DNA of 64,000 nt from Paenibacillus xylaniclasticus (GCF_004001065.1 NZ_BIML01000018.1:46998-110997); one strand, 5' to 3'. Counted from the stretch's first letter, positions 45,303-54,257 are shown. Notes: generated from the letters alone by a model not told the origin. A program made the numbers and translations.

Positions 45303-47573
45303 TTATGAAGGCTCTACGCCCCATACAAGCTTGTCATTTACATACAGCGTGACTTTAGTGGAATCCGTGTAACTCGTTACTTCACCGTTGAACGAATAGT
45401 CGTTCAGCTCGTTCAGATTCGACCAGTCTGCAGCACTGAATCGGCCATGAATTTGACCTGTCGTACTGCCTGGCGCCAGTACTCCCGCTTCCGGAGTGAA
45501 CGAAAGCTCTAAGTATGCATCAGCGTTAGCTGTTGGAACAGCAAGATCAACGAATCGACCCTGTACGTTCTCTTTTCCAACAGCTGCCCAGTCAGACCAG
45601 AATCGAAACTCAGCCGCAACATCTTTCGTGAAATAATAGCGCAGCTTCACGTTGCTCAGATCGATGGTAGTATCCCCATCATTGCGGATGATGAAGTTCG
45701 GAGTTGCTGAGTTGTTCGTCGGGTTCGGGTCGAGTGCACGATACTGCACTGCAAGATTAATTGGAGCAAACGGAGATGCACTTACCGTATTCGTAACATC
45801 CGTTCCGGCCGAGTTAACCGCTACAACTTGATACTGATATGACACTCCATTCGTTACCGTATTGTCCGTATAACTCAGATCTGTTAACCCCGTTGCGAGG
45901 GTAACGAATTCACCGCTGCCTTCCGCCCGCAGAACACTATAAGTTTGTGCTTCAGATGCAGCCTTCCAGGTCAGTGTCACTTGAGAATCGCCTGCGTTCG
46001 CTGTAAGCGCTGGCGTCTGCACTGTTCCTTCTGGCAATCCGATCAGTTTAATATTGTCTACGGTAATAGTACCGGAGCCCGAGTTGTTCTGGAGCAACTG
46101 AATATTATTTAGGTTGTTCAAGTTCAAGACGTTATTCGCATCCTCGCCTGGAGGCTGATAATCAATACGTTTCGTAAAGTCAGCGAATGGAATAACGAAA
46201 GTTTTCCATGATGTCGTCGGCGAGATCGTATACTTCCACTGCTCACCATCGCCGTCCGTACCATTCTCTGTAAGAACTAGATTGAACGTGTTCGTATTCG
46301 TCGCTTTCACATCGATTGACAGCTTAAGCCAGGAGCTCCAATCGGAAGGAAGCCCTTGAACGACGCCCCAATAGCCGGATTGTGCCCCGGTGTATGCGAC
46401 CTGCATCGCCTGACCGTCACCATTCGGTACAATTGCTGCATCAATTACAGCGCCACTCCCGCTATAAGAGCCCCACGGAGCTCGAGCTTGATCAAAGTCT
46501 TCAAAAATTTCCTCACCATATGCATACAGAGGAGGGAATGCCGGTGGTGAAATTGTGCCTGGCTCTTCGATGTCCGGCCAAGAGAACGGACCTTCGTTCA
46601 TAATGTTATAAACAATTTCCGCATCGAACGTGCGATTGTTGCGGTCATATACTTTAAACCAGCCTTCATCATCCCATACTGCTGAAGGGAATCCGGAACG
46701 TGCCGCCAAGTCGGACATAAAGTCATAATAGGTTAGACGTGAAGTACGATCATTCTCGACTCTCGCGCCATATTCACCGAGGTACACCGGAATTTGGTTC
46801 TTGTCGGACCATGCTTTTACCTCCGCGAACGCTTTACGTATCTCTAATTGATCCGCTTCCGTCCCCCAAGGGCCGTTCAGTTCATGCGTGAATGCATAAG
46901 GATCGTAATAGTGGAATGTGGCAATCAGATTCGGATCGTTAGGAATCTGCATGCTGTATACAAGCGACCTCCAGCTGTTCCAGCCGCCTGCGCCGATAAT
47001 AATCGCTCTGTCAGGATTCGTATTCCGAATTAATGAGATGAGTCTATGATTCATATCGTTCACTTGATTGTCAGTCATATTACCGTGAGGTTCATTAAGC
47101 AGCTCGAAGATCAAGTCGTTAGACTTGTTTTGGAACCGCTGTGCAATCTGCTGCCAGATGCTTTCGAACCGGGCAATGTTAGCCTCATAACCTTCCATAA
47201 TCCACTCATCGTGATGGGAGTTAACGATCGTAATGAGTCCTCTCGACAACGACCAATCGATGATTTGCTCTACTCGGTCGAGGAACACAGGGTCAATAGT
47301 GTATGGGTATTCATTCATTGTATGAAGATCCCATCGGACCGGTATACGAACGTGTCCAAAACCAGCAGCCTTATAATCATCAAAATAATACTCTCGTGCT
47401 TCGGTCGCCCATTCACCTTCATTCGGCGGCTCTAGCGTATTACCCATATTAATTCCATAGCCCATCCTAGAGATCAGATTTTCTAAGTCGACAGCTTCAG
47501 CTTTCATATTGAAAGCCGGAACGATCGCCAGCAGCATACTGACGATCAAGCCGCACATTAAATACTTGCGCAT
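45303..47573 (-). CDS. Secreted GH5 endoglucanase with CBM11/17-like, FN3 and CBM3 modules
   Basis: Cellulase of about 756 residues. The start is ATG 47573, 7 bases after AAGGAAG (the frame extends to 47591). Signal peptide about 1-27 (ends MKAEA). GH5 domain about 30-330 with the acid/base in LLNEPHG and the nucleophile in YLGEYGA, plus HVRIPVRWD and TFHYYDPYAFTH. A beta-sandwich of the CBM11/17/28 kind follows (about 345-510: DFTKRIDYQPPGE, TITVDNIKLIG), then FN3 (about 518-600) and CBM3 (about 602-756, ending LVWGVEPS). The CBM3 resembles that of the LPMO, so both enzymes should bind the same crystalline substrate. It is a single-gene unit. Confidence 0.92.
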   Translation of the reverse strand: MRKYLMCGLIVSMLLAIVPAFNMKAEAVDLENLISRMGYGINMGNTLEPPNEGEWATEAREYYFDDYKAAGFGHVRIPVRWDLHTMNEYPYTIDPVFLDRVEQIIDWSLSRGLITIVNSHHDEWIMEGYEANIARFESIWQQIAQRFQNKSNDLIFELLNEPHGNMTDNQVNDMNHRLISLIRNTNPDRAIIIGAGGWNSWRSLVYSMQIPNDPNLIATFHYYDPYAFTHELNGPWGTEADQLEIRKAFAEVKAWSDKNQIPVYLGEYGARVENDRTSRLTYYDFMSDLAARSGFPSAVWDDEGWFKVYDRNNRTFDAEIVYNIMNEGPFSWPDIEEPGTISPPAFPPLYAYGEEIFEDFDQARAPWGSYSGSGAVIDAAIVPNGDGQAMQVAYTGAQSGYWGVVQGLPSDWSSWLKLSIDVKATNTNTFNLVLTENGTDGDGEQWKYTISPTTSWKTFVIPFADFTKRIDYQPPGEDANNVLNLNNLNNIQLLQNNSGSGTITVDNIKLIGLPEGTVQTPALTANAGDSQVTLTWKAASEAQTYSVLRAEGSGEFVTLATGLTDLSYTDNTVTNGVSYQYQVVAVNSAGTDVTNTVSASPFAPINLAVQYRALDPNPTNNSATPNFIIRNDGDTTIDLSNVKLRYYFTKDVAAEFRFWSDWAAVGKENVQGRFVDLAVPTANADAYLELSFTPEAGVLAPGSTTGQIHGRFSAADWSNLNELNDYSFNGEVTSYTDSTKVTLYVNDKLVWGVEPS

Positions 47574-47798
47574 ATCAACTCTTCCTTTCATTCTTTAATG
47601 GTATGAAGCTAGAGTATGAAACAATAGATAGACTTAACGTTCCCTCCTCACATCATAGCTTGAATTTAAGTCCCACTTTTCTTACGTTAACATAACTCAT
47701 AATGCTTATTTTTCCCTTTCGTTACCCATTAATTATTCTTTTTGCTACCATTTTCATAGAACAAATTGAGGGTATTGCTAGTCTATGGAAGGACATCT

Positions 47799-47807
47799 TG
47801 CTATAAT
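47799..47807 (+). promoter_or_regulatory. Extended -10 promoter of the isoprenoid-enzyme gene
   Basis: TGCTATAAT matches the extended -10 consensus and sits 48 bases before the GTG start. No clear -35 was seen. Confidence 0.5.
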
Positions 47808-47854
47808 CTCCATATCAGTCTAACAAGATCGTACTTAAGGAGCCTGATTGTCCC

Positions 47855-48793
47855 GTGAACGAATGGTACACGACTTACAGACTCGATATGGAGATCGTTT
47901 TTCAATCTGCATTCGAACGAATTCAGTGCTATCCCCCCCTTTTCCGGGAACAAGCAGAAGCTTATATACACAAGTTCAATCCATTAGTGAAGGAAAGCAC
48001 GAACAATTATATTTGTTACCTGCTTCCGTTCTGGGTGAAGGATGCCGCAGGAATCGGTCAGCATACTAGTCGGGAGCTATCTATTGCGAATGTATTCGTC
48101 ATGCTGTACTTCTTCATTCAGGATGATCTGATGGACAGTCATCAGAAGGACTGGAAGAATAAATTAGCGCTGGGGAATCTGTTTCAAACGACTTATTTGG
48201 ACCTATACCGCAGATTGTTTACTTCAGAATCCTCGTTCTGGCGCTACTACCGGCAATACGTCGAGGAATGGTCGATACGAGTTACTTCCGCTTCGACATA
48301 CAATCTGTTCGAGCATGCTCCTGCCAGCTTAGCTGGCAAAGCAAGCCCCGTTAAGCTGGCAAGCACCGGCGCGATGTTGCTTGGCGATAAGGAACCGCTA
48401 GTGGAAGAAGCATCACACTTGATCGATCATGTGCTCGCTACATTGCAAATGGTCGATGATTGGATCGATTGGGAGGAAGATTTGCTGGAGGGAAGCGACA
48501 ACAGCTTCGTTGATTTCATACGGCTTCAGCAGCAGCTGCAAATCACGGATACCGTTACCGCCGAACTTATGAACCGATGGATTTTTACGACAGATGCACT
48601 CGCTCGGTTCACTCGTTATGCTGCTGACCGTCATCGGCTTATAACGTCTTATTCTGTACCTTATAAGCATTTGCTTGATTTTCACAAGTCGCTTATCCAG
48701 CAACTTGAGGAAGCTTACCGTCATATTGCCGCAACAAAAAGCTCTATGCTACGCGGTGGCCTGATCCATTATCTATCTAGCGTAATGAAATAA
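47855..48793 (+). CDS. Class I isoprenoid synthase-fold enzyme, ComQ-like
   Basis: 312 residues with two Asp-rich metal-binding motifs of the class I prenyl transferase/terpene synthase fold: FFIQDDLMD near residue 89 and QMVDDWIDWEED near 201. The fold also includes ComQ, which attaches a prenyl group to a Trp of the ComX pheromone. Here a small peptide with a C-terminal Trp is encoded 2.9 kb away, which makes a peptide prenylation role attractive. A stand-alone terpene cyclase or polyprenyl synthase is the alternative. The start is GTG 47855, 12 bases after AAGGAG, a rather long spacing. It shares a two-way terminator with the convergent kinase gene. Confidence 0.7.
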   Translation: MNEWYTTYRLDMEIVFQSAFERIQCYPPLFREQAEAYIHKFNPLVKESTNNYICYLLPFWVKDAAGIGQHTSRELSIANVFVMLYFFIQDDLMDSHQKDWKNKLALGNLFQTTYLDLYRRLFTSESSFWRYYRQYVEEWSIRVTSASTYNLFEHAPASLAGKASPVKLASTGAMLLGDKEPLVEEASHLIDHVLATLQMVDDWIDWEEDLLEGSDNSFVDFIRLQQQLQITDTVTAELMNRWIFTTDALARFTRYAADRHRLITSYSVPYKHLLDFHKSLIQQLEEAYRHIAATKSSMLRGGLIHYLSSVMK

Positions 48794-48796
48794 AAA

Positions 48797-48832
48797 AGCA
48801 ATAAGCCAGCGCTTGCACGCTAGCTTAATGCT
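48797..48832. terminator. Two-way terminator between the isoprenoid enzyme and kinase 1
   Basis: AGCA-TAAGCCAGCG (48797-48811) pairs with CGCTAGCTTA-TGCT (48818-48832) with an A-A and a C-A mismatch and a 6-base loop. A-rich sequence precedes and a T-run follows on the plus strand, so it can serve both convergent genes. Confidence 0.65.
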
Positions 48833-50699
48833 TACTGTTTTGCTCTATTTGAAGTCGGATTATCAGCTCTGAGCCACCTTTTTTCTTTCTCATAATGAGC
48901 TTTCCATTCATTGCCTCAATGCTTCGTAACGCAAATAGCAGACCCGCATCCGTAATTTGATTCGTTAGCGAAATGTGAGGCATCATGAACGGCGTCGCAA
49001 TAAGCGGCTTCGCTTCGTCTACGATACGGATGACGGCATATCCTTCCTCTTCGAACGCTTGCAGATCGATACGGCGGTTGTCATGCACTGAATTAATGCG
49101 ATGCTTCAGTAGCGTTATCATCGCTTGTTTGAGCTGTGAGGACCTGCCTTTGACATACAGCGAATGACCGAGTATATAGTCGATCGTTACACCTTGTGCG
49201 AACAGAAGCGGATTCAAAATTGTCAAGGCCTCTTGTAGCAGCTCATTTACATCGATAATTTTAATATCATCGCTCTCCGGTTTCGCATATTTCAAATAAT
49301 TCGATATGACATCATGAGCGTGATCCAGCTCTTGAAGTGCGTCTTGGAGAGGCTCTTTCTCAAGAACATTACGGTATGTCAGAAGCTGCAGAAACCCTCT
49401 CGTCACCGATAACGGATTTCGAACTTCATGAGCAACCGATGCGGCAAGCTGACTCGCAGCCTCCCTTTGCTCCGATTCATGCAGTTGCTGTTCGAATAGC
49501 TCCAGCTCCTTAATATAAGACGCGGCTTGGGCATGCTCATTAACAAATTGCTTGCCTAACAGGACGATTAAATGAAACAGAACAAAAGTCAGCGGCCACT
49601 CCCACATTTGTAACAACGGCTTGTTCGGCCACGCCCCCCCGTTGTTCATAACCACTGCTGCTGTTATCGCTAGTGCAAATCCGATACAAATCATCATCGC
49701 TTCTCGATTACGTTCCACTGCGCTCCGAACACAGTGTGTGAAGATAACAGCCACAGTTAAGATAAGAAGAATATTTTGAACAGGACTCGTCATTAACGTA
49801 TGGATCTGATCAAGCCAGCCGTCTGTCCACTCTTCGCCTAATTTAATAGCCATTCCAGCTGTACCGTACAACGTTAAAAGGTTTCTCCAAGAACGTATTA
49901 TTGGCTTCCATTTGCTATCGAGTAAGTGCTCAAAGAAATAAGCGGATACCGGAAGACATATATAGACCGCAGCAGCGGACAAGATATCATATAATACGGC
50001 GTAATCGCTAAAAAACAAATATGGAAAGGGACAATTCATAATAAAGATGATGCCAATCGACATGACGGTGATGCTGAGAGACAACCAGTTTCGAAGCTGC
50101 TCACGAGTTAAAAACATGGAGCATATCAGCATAACAGCCGCAACGAACAGCAGCGTAAGTCCTAGTATCATACTGGTCATATCCGCTTTCGCATAACGGG
50201 AAGAGAGCTCATTATAAGGCCCTGCCAATGGTGCCTTAGTAATACCGAGCTTGCCATTCATAGCTTCCCCGTACAACAGTAGCTGCACGCCTGATTCAGA
50301 AGCGTGAAGCGGTACAAGTATACGGTGATAGGGATAATCGCCTACAGATGTATGCTCGTATAAAATAGAATTTTGCTTTAACAATTTAAACTTCATCCCA
50401 GTCAAGCCATCGAATAAAATCCCGCTTCCATCGGTAAGCATAGGCAGCGTAAAGCGGACTAAGAACGCATTCTTGCCTGCCGGCTTCTTCGCCGATGCTG
50501 ATGAGACCGGAACATTCAACCATCCACTAGATTCGCCTAATGCATCTTGAAAATCTGCTTCGCCCAGTCGTTCTAACCATTTGATTTCATAGGGAAGGCT
50601 TGAATACTCAGCTGCAGCAGCAAGCTCATTGTATGAGCTATTTATACTGCTTAATAGAACGATTAGAATTAAGCTTACTAGTATGCGATATATAACCAT
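48825..50699 (-). CDS. Seven-TM sensor kinase 1: His kept, ATP-binding motifs lost
   Basis: 624 residues. Signal peptide, extracellular domain (about 30-170), seven membrane segments (about 178-395), coiled coil, and a HisKA domain with the intact phospho-acceptor box VAHEVRNPLS (His near 423). The ATPase domain is degenerate: the N-box reads LLKHRINSV instead of NLLxNAxEA, the DxGxG box reads IVDEAKPL, and the GLGL box reads DAGLLFAL. It should accept but not perform phosphorylation. It is a paralogue of the kinase at 52143-54020 (same length, same TM layout, shared YFFEH/R and WLSLSI/WLTLST stretches), which has the opposite defect. No response regulator gene is adjacent. The ATG at 50699 follows AGAGGAAG. 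Confidence 0.85.
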   Translation of the reverse strand: MVIYRILVSLILIVLLSSINSSYNELAAAAEYSSLPYEIKWLERLGEADFQDALGESSGWLNVPVSSASAKKPAGKNAFLVRFTLPMLTDGSGILFDGLTGMKFKLLKQNSILYEHTSVGDYPYHRILVPLHASESGVQLLLYGEAMNGKLGITKAPLAGPYNELSSRYAKADMTSMILGLTLLFVAAVMLICSMFLTREQLRNWLSLSITVMSIGIIFIMNCPFPYLFFSDYAVLYDILSAAAVYICLPVSAYFFEHLLDSKWKPIIRSWRNLLTLYGTAGMAIKLGEEWTDGWLDQIHTLMTSPVQNILLILTVAVIFTHCVRSAVERNREAMMICIGFALAITAAVVMNNGGAWPNKPLLQMWEWPLTFVLFHLIVLLGKQFVNEHAQAASYIKELELFEQQLHESEQREAASQLAASVAHEVRNPLSVTRGFLQLLTYRNVLEKEPLQDALQELDHAHDVISNYLKYAKPESDDIKIIDVNELLQEALTILNPLLFAQGVTIDYILGHSLYVKGRSSQLKQAMITLLKHRINSVHDNRRIDLQAFEEEGYAVIRIVDEAKPLIATPFMMPHISLTNQITDAGLLFALRSIEAMNGKLIMRKKKGGSELIIRLQIEQNSKH

Positions 50700-50817
50700 T
50701 TCACACTTCCTCTTACAGGAATAGATTTCGACTAAGGTGGTGAAATATGATATCTAGCAAAGATATGTAAAGTAAACGACGAAATGATCACCTCAATTAG
50801 AAATGGAGAAAATATAT

Positions 50818-51600
50818 ATGATTCCTGTTAACGAATCTAGCGAGTTATTCGATCAAATGCTCACCATTACAACGGAATGGTTGTTCGAGCTTGAGAACGA
50901 GCTGCTGCTACAGCCACTTCTAAAGGAGTTGACTCTAAACTATCCATGCCCAGCTGTTCTCGATGTCGGTTCCGGTAACGGTGCTTATTTATCTCTTCTA
51001 AGCTGTTACTATCCGCAGCTGTACTGTGTCGGACTCGAGAAAGATCCGCTAATTTTCCATTACGCTCAACAGAAGGAGAAGGCTCCTGGTCTTCGTTTTC
51101 TTCCTATAGCTTATGAGAGCTATGAAAGCGATAAAGTCTATGATCTCATTATCGTCCGGCTCGCCGCCCTCCATCTCGCCAATCGAGAACATTTCGCACA
51201 ATGGTTGAGACGACGAACGAGACCTGGCTCTGCTATCGTAATTATTGATGTAGACGACAGCTGTATCGATCCTAACGGAGCAACTGCACTCCCTCTTTTT
51301 CATTCTTTATACTTAGAGGCGCGAAGGAAGCTGTCTGTCTCCACGTTAATGCGCTTTCAAGACGTGCTATCTATTGAGCTAACTTATGCAGGATTCAGAA
51401 GAGATCGCCTAGAGACCTATCGGATAGAAGGACGCACACGTTCAATGAAGCAAAGCATGCGAGCCTATATGGAGCTTGTAACACTTATGTATGGGCATAA
51501 TCCATATGAACCCGAGCGTATGAAGGAATGGGATGATTGGATGGCTGATCCCTTCTCCCATTACACAATCGGGATGTTTGGTCTAGTTCTTTTAGTATAA
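50818..51600 (+). CDS. Class I SAM-dependent methyltransferase
   Basis: 260 residues from ATG 50818 (GGAGAA 8 bases upstream; an ATG at 50803 in the same frame has no site). Motif I is AVLDVGSGNGAYLSLL, motif II acidic end LYCVGLEKD, and motif IV region YDLIIVRLAALHL. The fold is clear, the substrate is not. It lies 97 bases before the peptide gene on the same strand, between the two kinases, so methylation of the peptide or its prenyl group is a fair guess, by analogy with carboxyl-methylated prenylated peptides. A small-molecule substrate remains possible. Confidence 0.75.
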   Translation: MIPVNESSELFDQMLTITTEWLFELENELLLQPLLKELTLNYPCPAVLDVGSGNGAYLSLLSCYYPQLYCVGLEKDPLIFHYAQQKEKAPGLRFLPIAYESYESDKVYDLIIVRLAALHLANREHFAQWLRRRTRPGSAIVIIDVDDSCIDPNGATALPLFHSLYLEARRKLSVSTLMRFQDVLSIELTYAGFRRDRLETYRIEGRTRSMKQSMRAYMELVTLMYGHNPYEPERMKEWDDWMADPFSHYTIGMFGLVLLV

Positions 51601-51625
51601 TATGAGGATGGCGAATTTTGCACTT

Positions 51626-51682
51626 TATTAGTAGAATTTGTCGATATTGGTGGGGTATAATTTTCCTATAACCCACTAATAA
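51626..51682 (+). promoter_or_regulatory. Promoter region of the peptide gene with inverted repeats
   Basis: A -10-like TATAAT lies at 51656-51661, 36 bases before the start codon. An 8-base perfect inverted repeat, TTATTAGT (51626-51633) and ACTAATAA (51675-51682), brackets it, and TGGGGTATA (51651-51659) faces TATAACCCA (51667-51675) with one mismatch. No proper -35 hexamer is present, which suggests an activator-dependent promoter or an RNA hairpin near the ribosome binding site. Confidence 0.4.
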
Positions 51683-51697
51683 GGAGTGCTTGCCGAC

Positions 51698-51943
51698 ATG
51701 TCCTCGAATGCAGAACAGATTCTTAAGACCCAGATCATTGAAAAAGCATGGAGCGATCCCGTTTTCAAGAAACAGCTTCTTGAAGATCCTAAAGCAGCCA
51801 TTCATGCTGCATTTGGCGTGGAAATTCCTGAGAATATTAAACTGACAGTCGTCGAAGAAACGGCGAACAGCTTCTATCTTGTTATTCCACCATCACCACA
51901 AGTCGACAAAGCAAGAGCCAGCCAAACGACACAAGGTTGGTAA
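51698..51943 (+). CDS. NHLP-leader RiPP-type precursor peptide with C-terminal Trp, 81 aa
   Basis: Small precursor-like peptide. Residues 1-65 match the pattern of NHLP (nitrile-hydratase-alpha-like) leaders: QIIEKAWSDPVFKKQLLEDP, AAFGVEIPENIKLTVVEE, FYLVIPP. The last 16 residues, SPQVDKARASQTTQGW, form a putative core ending in Trp. There is no Gly-Gly cleavage site. The start is ATG 51698, 11 bases after AAGGAG; an in-frame GTG at 51686 overlaps that site and is unlikely. Neighbours are a methyltransferase upstream and kinase genes on both sides. By analogy with ComX, whose Trp is prenylated by ComQ and sensed by ComP, I infer a modified signalling peptide. A bacteriocin-like role is the alternative. 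Confidence 0.75.
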   Translation: MSSNAEQILKTQIIEKAWSDPVFKKQLLEDPKAAIHAAFGVEIPENIKLTVVEETANSFYLVIPPSPQVDKARASQTTQGW

Positions 51944-52099
51944 AAACGAGTAGAAGAGAGTAATATAAGCTCCCGTCGGACTACCTTATAAGTGTTCCGT
52001 TCTTAATTGCCCGAACCAATCCATTCTCCTTAGCTCATACCTGTATGTATGCTCGGATGAGCCTTAATAATAAACAGCGCCTCTATGCGCATACAAGCT

Positions 52100-52127
52100 A
52101 ACGCGCCAAGCGAATGCCCGGCGCGTT
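52100..52127. terminator. Hairpin between peptide gene and kinase 2
   Basis: AACGCGCC (52100-52107) and GGCGCGTT (52120-52127) form a perfect 8-bp stem, extendable by AGCT on both sides with mismatches. It lies between the convergent peptide and kinase genes. T-tracts are weak on both strands. Confidence 0.5.
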
Positions 52128-52142
52128 ATTAGCTTCAGAAGG

Positions 52143-54020
52143 TTATTCCATTCCATCAGCAGCAGGTATTCGGATAAAGGCTTGCGTACCTTGTCCGAGT
52201 TGGCTGGTGAACGAGAGTGTTCCATTCATTCTTTCGATTAACTGGAATGTGGTCATCAAACCGAGTCCTGTTCCGTATGTTTTTCCAGAAGTGAAATAGG
52301 CATTACCAAGATGGTTTAACGTCTCATCATCCATCCCTCCTCCGTTATCAGCGACAACAATAACAATCGATTCCCGTTCCTTATATGCGCTTAACCGAAT
52401 GTTCCCTTTACCGTTCAACGCCTCAATGCTGTTCTTAATTAAATTAAGCAGTGATTGTCTGAATCGATCTCGATTCCCATAAATATATAGATTATCTTCC
52501 GCTTCCAGCTCAATAAGTCCGCCGTGAAGCTGCGCATATGGTTGTACGATTTCGCTGACTTGGATAAGCTCGTCTCGGATATGTAGACGATGTTGCTCCG
52601 AGTCCACCGTATCCATTAGGTGGAAGTAATCATTTAAGATTGATGATGCACGCTCCAGCTCCTCGATCGCCAGTTTAATATGTCCGCTTTCCGTCCCCTG
52701 TTCCGTTCTGCCCGCAATTTGCATTAGCAGCCCCTTCGTCTTATCGAGAGGCTCGTTCACCTCTTGAGCAATAGATGGTGCTAACTCGTGGATGACCTCT
52801 ATTTTTTCCGATTGATGCATTTTGCCGATGTAATCCTGCAGTTCGCTGGAATATTGAATGACTTTCTTATGGTTATCAGCCATACGCCGCCCGAGCAGAA
52901 AAAGTAATGACACAAAAAACAGTACGGCGCCAACCTTCCACCAATATAAATCGTATCTCATGGACAGAAGATAGAAAGTAATTAAGTCAACCATCCCGGC
53001 AATTGCGAATGCCCCGATCCCAAAGGCCAATATAACTGCTTCTCGATTTCCTCGCCTTGCGTACTTAGTTGTAATAATCGCAATCAGCGGGAATTGAACA
53101 AGCATAATGAAGCCGAGTAATGTAACGGACAGAAAAAAATAGATGGTATGATAACGAGCATCGGTCATAATATGGATAACTAATGCACAGTACAAGAACA
53201 ATGAATAGATCACTTGTCCTTTACGGAAAATCGTCAACACTCGAGATTTATCCGGCCTGAATATTCGTTCAAAAAAATAGGTTATTGCAGGCAAAAAATA
53301 GAATAGCGCAATATCGAATAAATAATTGAGCCATTTGACCAAAGAGTTCAAGTACATATAAATAAATGGCTCATAGGTGATGATCATGACACCAATGGAG
53401 AGAAACATCGTACTAAGCGTCAGCCAAAGCCCCCATTGAGTTCTCTTCAAGAACCAAAGAGAAGCGTACATAGCCAGTGCTACGAATATAAATGCACCTC
53501 CGAACGCAATTTCTCGAATATGTGCTCGTGCATTCATCCTTTCAAGAAGGTCATGGCTCCCTATATATACACCGGATTGTAGTCCGATGCGATCGATTTC
53601 AGATTGTGCATATATCTTTATGACCCCGCCGTTCGAAAGATCAGGTAGCGAGGTGAATATCCGATACTGGTCATAAGTATAGTCACGTACACTGGTGTAG
53701 ATAGTCGTCTCATTAAAAGTAATGGTTACATTCATGGCATGCAGCATCGGAATATATAGACTCTGTTCTTCGCTGCTCGCCGGTATATCGAACGTTATTG
53801 TGAGGGCTTTCACATCACGAGGCTTAACAGGAGGTATTCCATCCTTCAATTGAACGTATATCCAATCTGTGCTGATCTGACTTGATGGCTGTACCTCCCA
53901 TCTTTGCTTCCAGCTGTCGATATAAAGTGGATTCCCTTCCGCGTATACGACAGACGACAATCCGATTAACAAACCGATCGTAATTATTAAAGAAATGAAC
54001 CCAAATCTAAACCTCTTCAA
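52143..54020 (-). CDS. Seven-TM sensor kinase 2: ATP-binding motifs kept, His replaced by Gln
   Basis: 625 residues: signal peptide, extracellular domain, seven membrane segments, a HisKA-like segment and a complete ATPase domain (NLIKNSIEA, VVADNGGGMDD, TYGTGLGLMT). The box that should carry the phospho-acceptor reads IAQEVNEPLDKTKG, with Gln (about 419) where His is expected; the codon is CAA. It can bind ATP but cannot autophosphorylate at the usual site. Its paralogue at 48825-50699 has the His and lacks the ATP site, so the pair could work as a heteromer in which this protein phosphorylates the other. The start is TTG at 54020, 8 bases after AAGGAG. Confidence 0.85.
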   Translation of the reverse strand: MKRFRFGFISLIITIGLLIGLSSVVYAEGNPLYIDSWKQRWEVQPSSQISTDWIYVQLKDGIPPVKPRDVKALTITFDIPASSEEQSLYIPMLHAMNVTITFNETTIYTSVRDYTYDQYRIFTSLPDLSNGGVIKIYAQSEIDRIGLQSGVYIGSHDLLERMNARAHIREIAFGGAFIFVALAMYASLWFLKRTQWGLWLTLSTMFLSIGVMIITYEPFIYMYLNSLVKWLNYLFDIALFYFLPAITYFFERIFRPDKSRVLTIFRKGQVIYSLFLYCALVIHIMTDARYHTIYFFLSVTLLGFIMLVQFPLIAIITTKYARRGNREAVILAFGIGAFAIAGMVDLITFYLLSMRYDLYWWKVGAVLFFVSLLFLLGRRMADNHKKVIQYSSELQDYIGKMHQSEKIEVIHELAPSIAQEVNEPLDKTKGLLMQIAGRTEQGTESGHIKLAIEELERASSILNDYFHLMDTVDSEQHRLHIRDELIQVSEIVQPYAQLHGGLIELEAEDNLYIYGNRDRFRQSLLNLIKNSIEALNGKGNIRLSAYKERESIVIVVADNGGGMDDETLNHLGNAYFTSGKTYGTGLGLMTTFQLIERMNGTLSFTSQLGQGTQAFIRIPAADGME

Positions 54021-54188
54021 TGTCAGTTCTCCTTATTATAGTCCTACTGACAATTTCGACATTATTCGATTAATACCTTCTTGTTTCGATAACAATTACC
54101 AATTTATTTTCCGACAAAATTATACTATTTTATTATTGACAATTACACTTCATTACCTAGTAGAAGCAGCTAAAGAGGTGAGTAAAAA

Positions 54189-54235
54189 AATGGGCGTTCC
54201 GTAGTCATGCAGCATGACAAACGAAACAGCCCATT
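54189..54235 (-). terminator. Terminator of asd
   Basis: AATGGGC (54189-54195) pairs with GCCCATT (54229-54235), and an inner GTCATGC/GCATGAC stem adds a long structured hairpin. Seven T follow on the minus strand. Confidence 0.75.
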
Positions 54236-54257
54236 CTGTTATTCCGAATAATCGTAA

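Noticed and set aside
54035..54040. TATAAT upstream of kinase 2 as its -10 box
   Set aside because: It abuts the AAGGAG ribosome site, so a transcript starting 7 bases later would lack that site.
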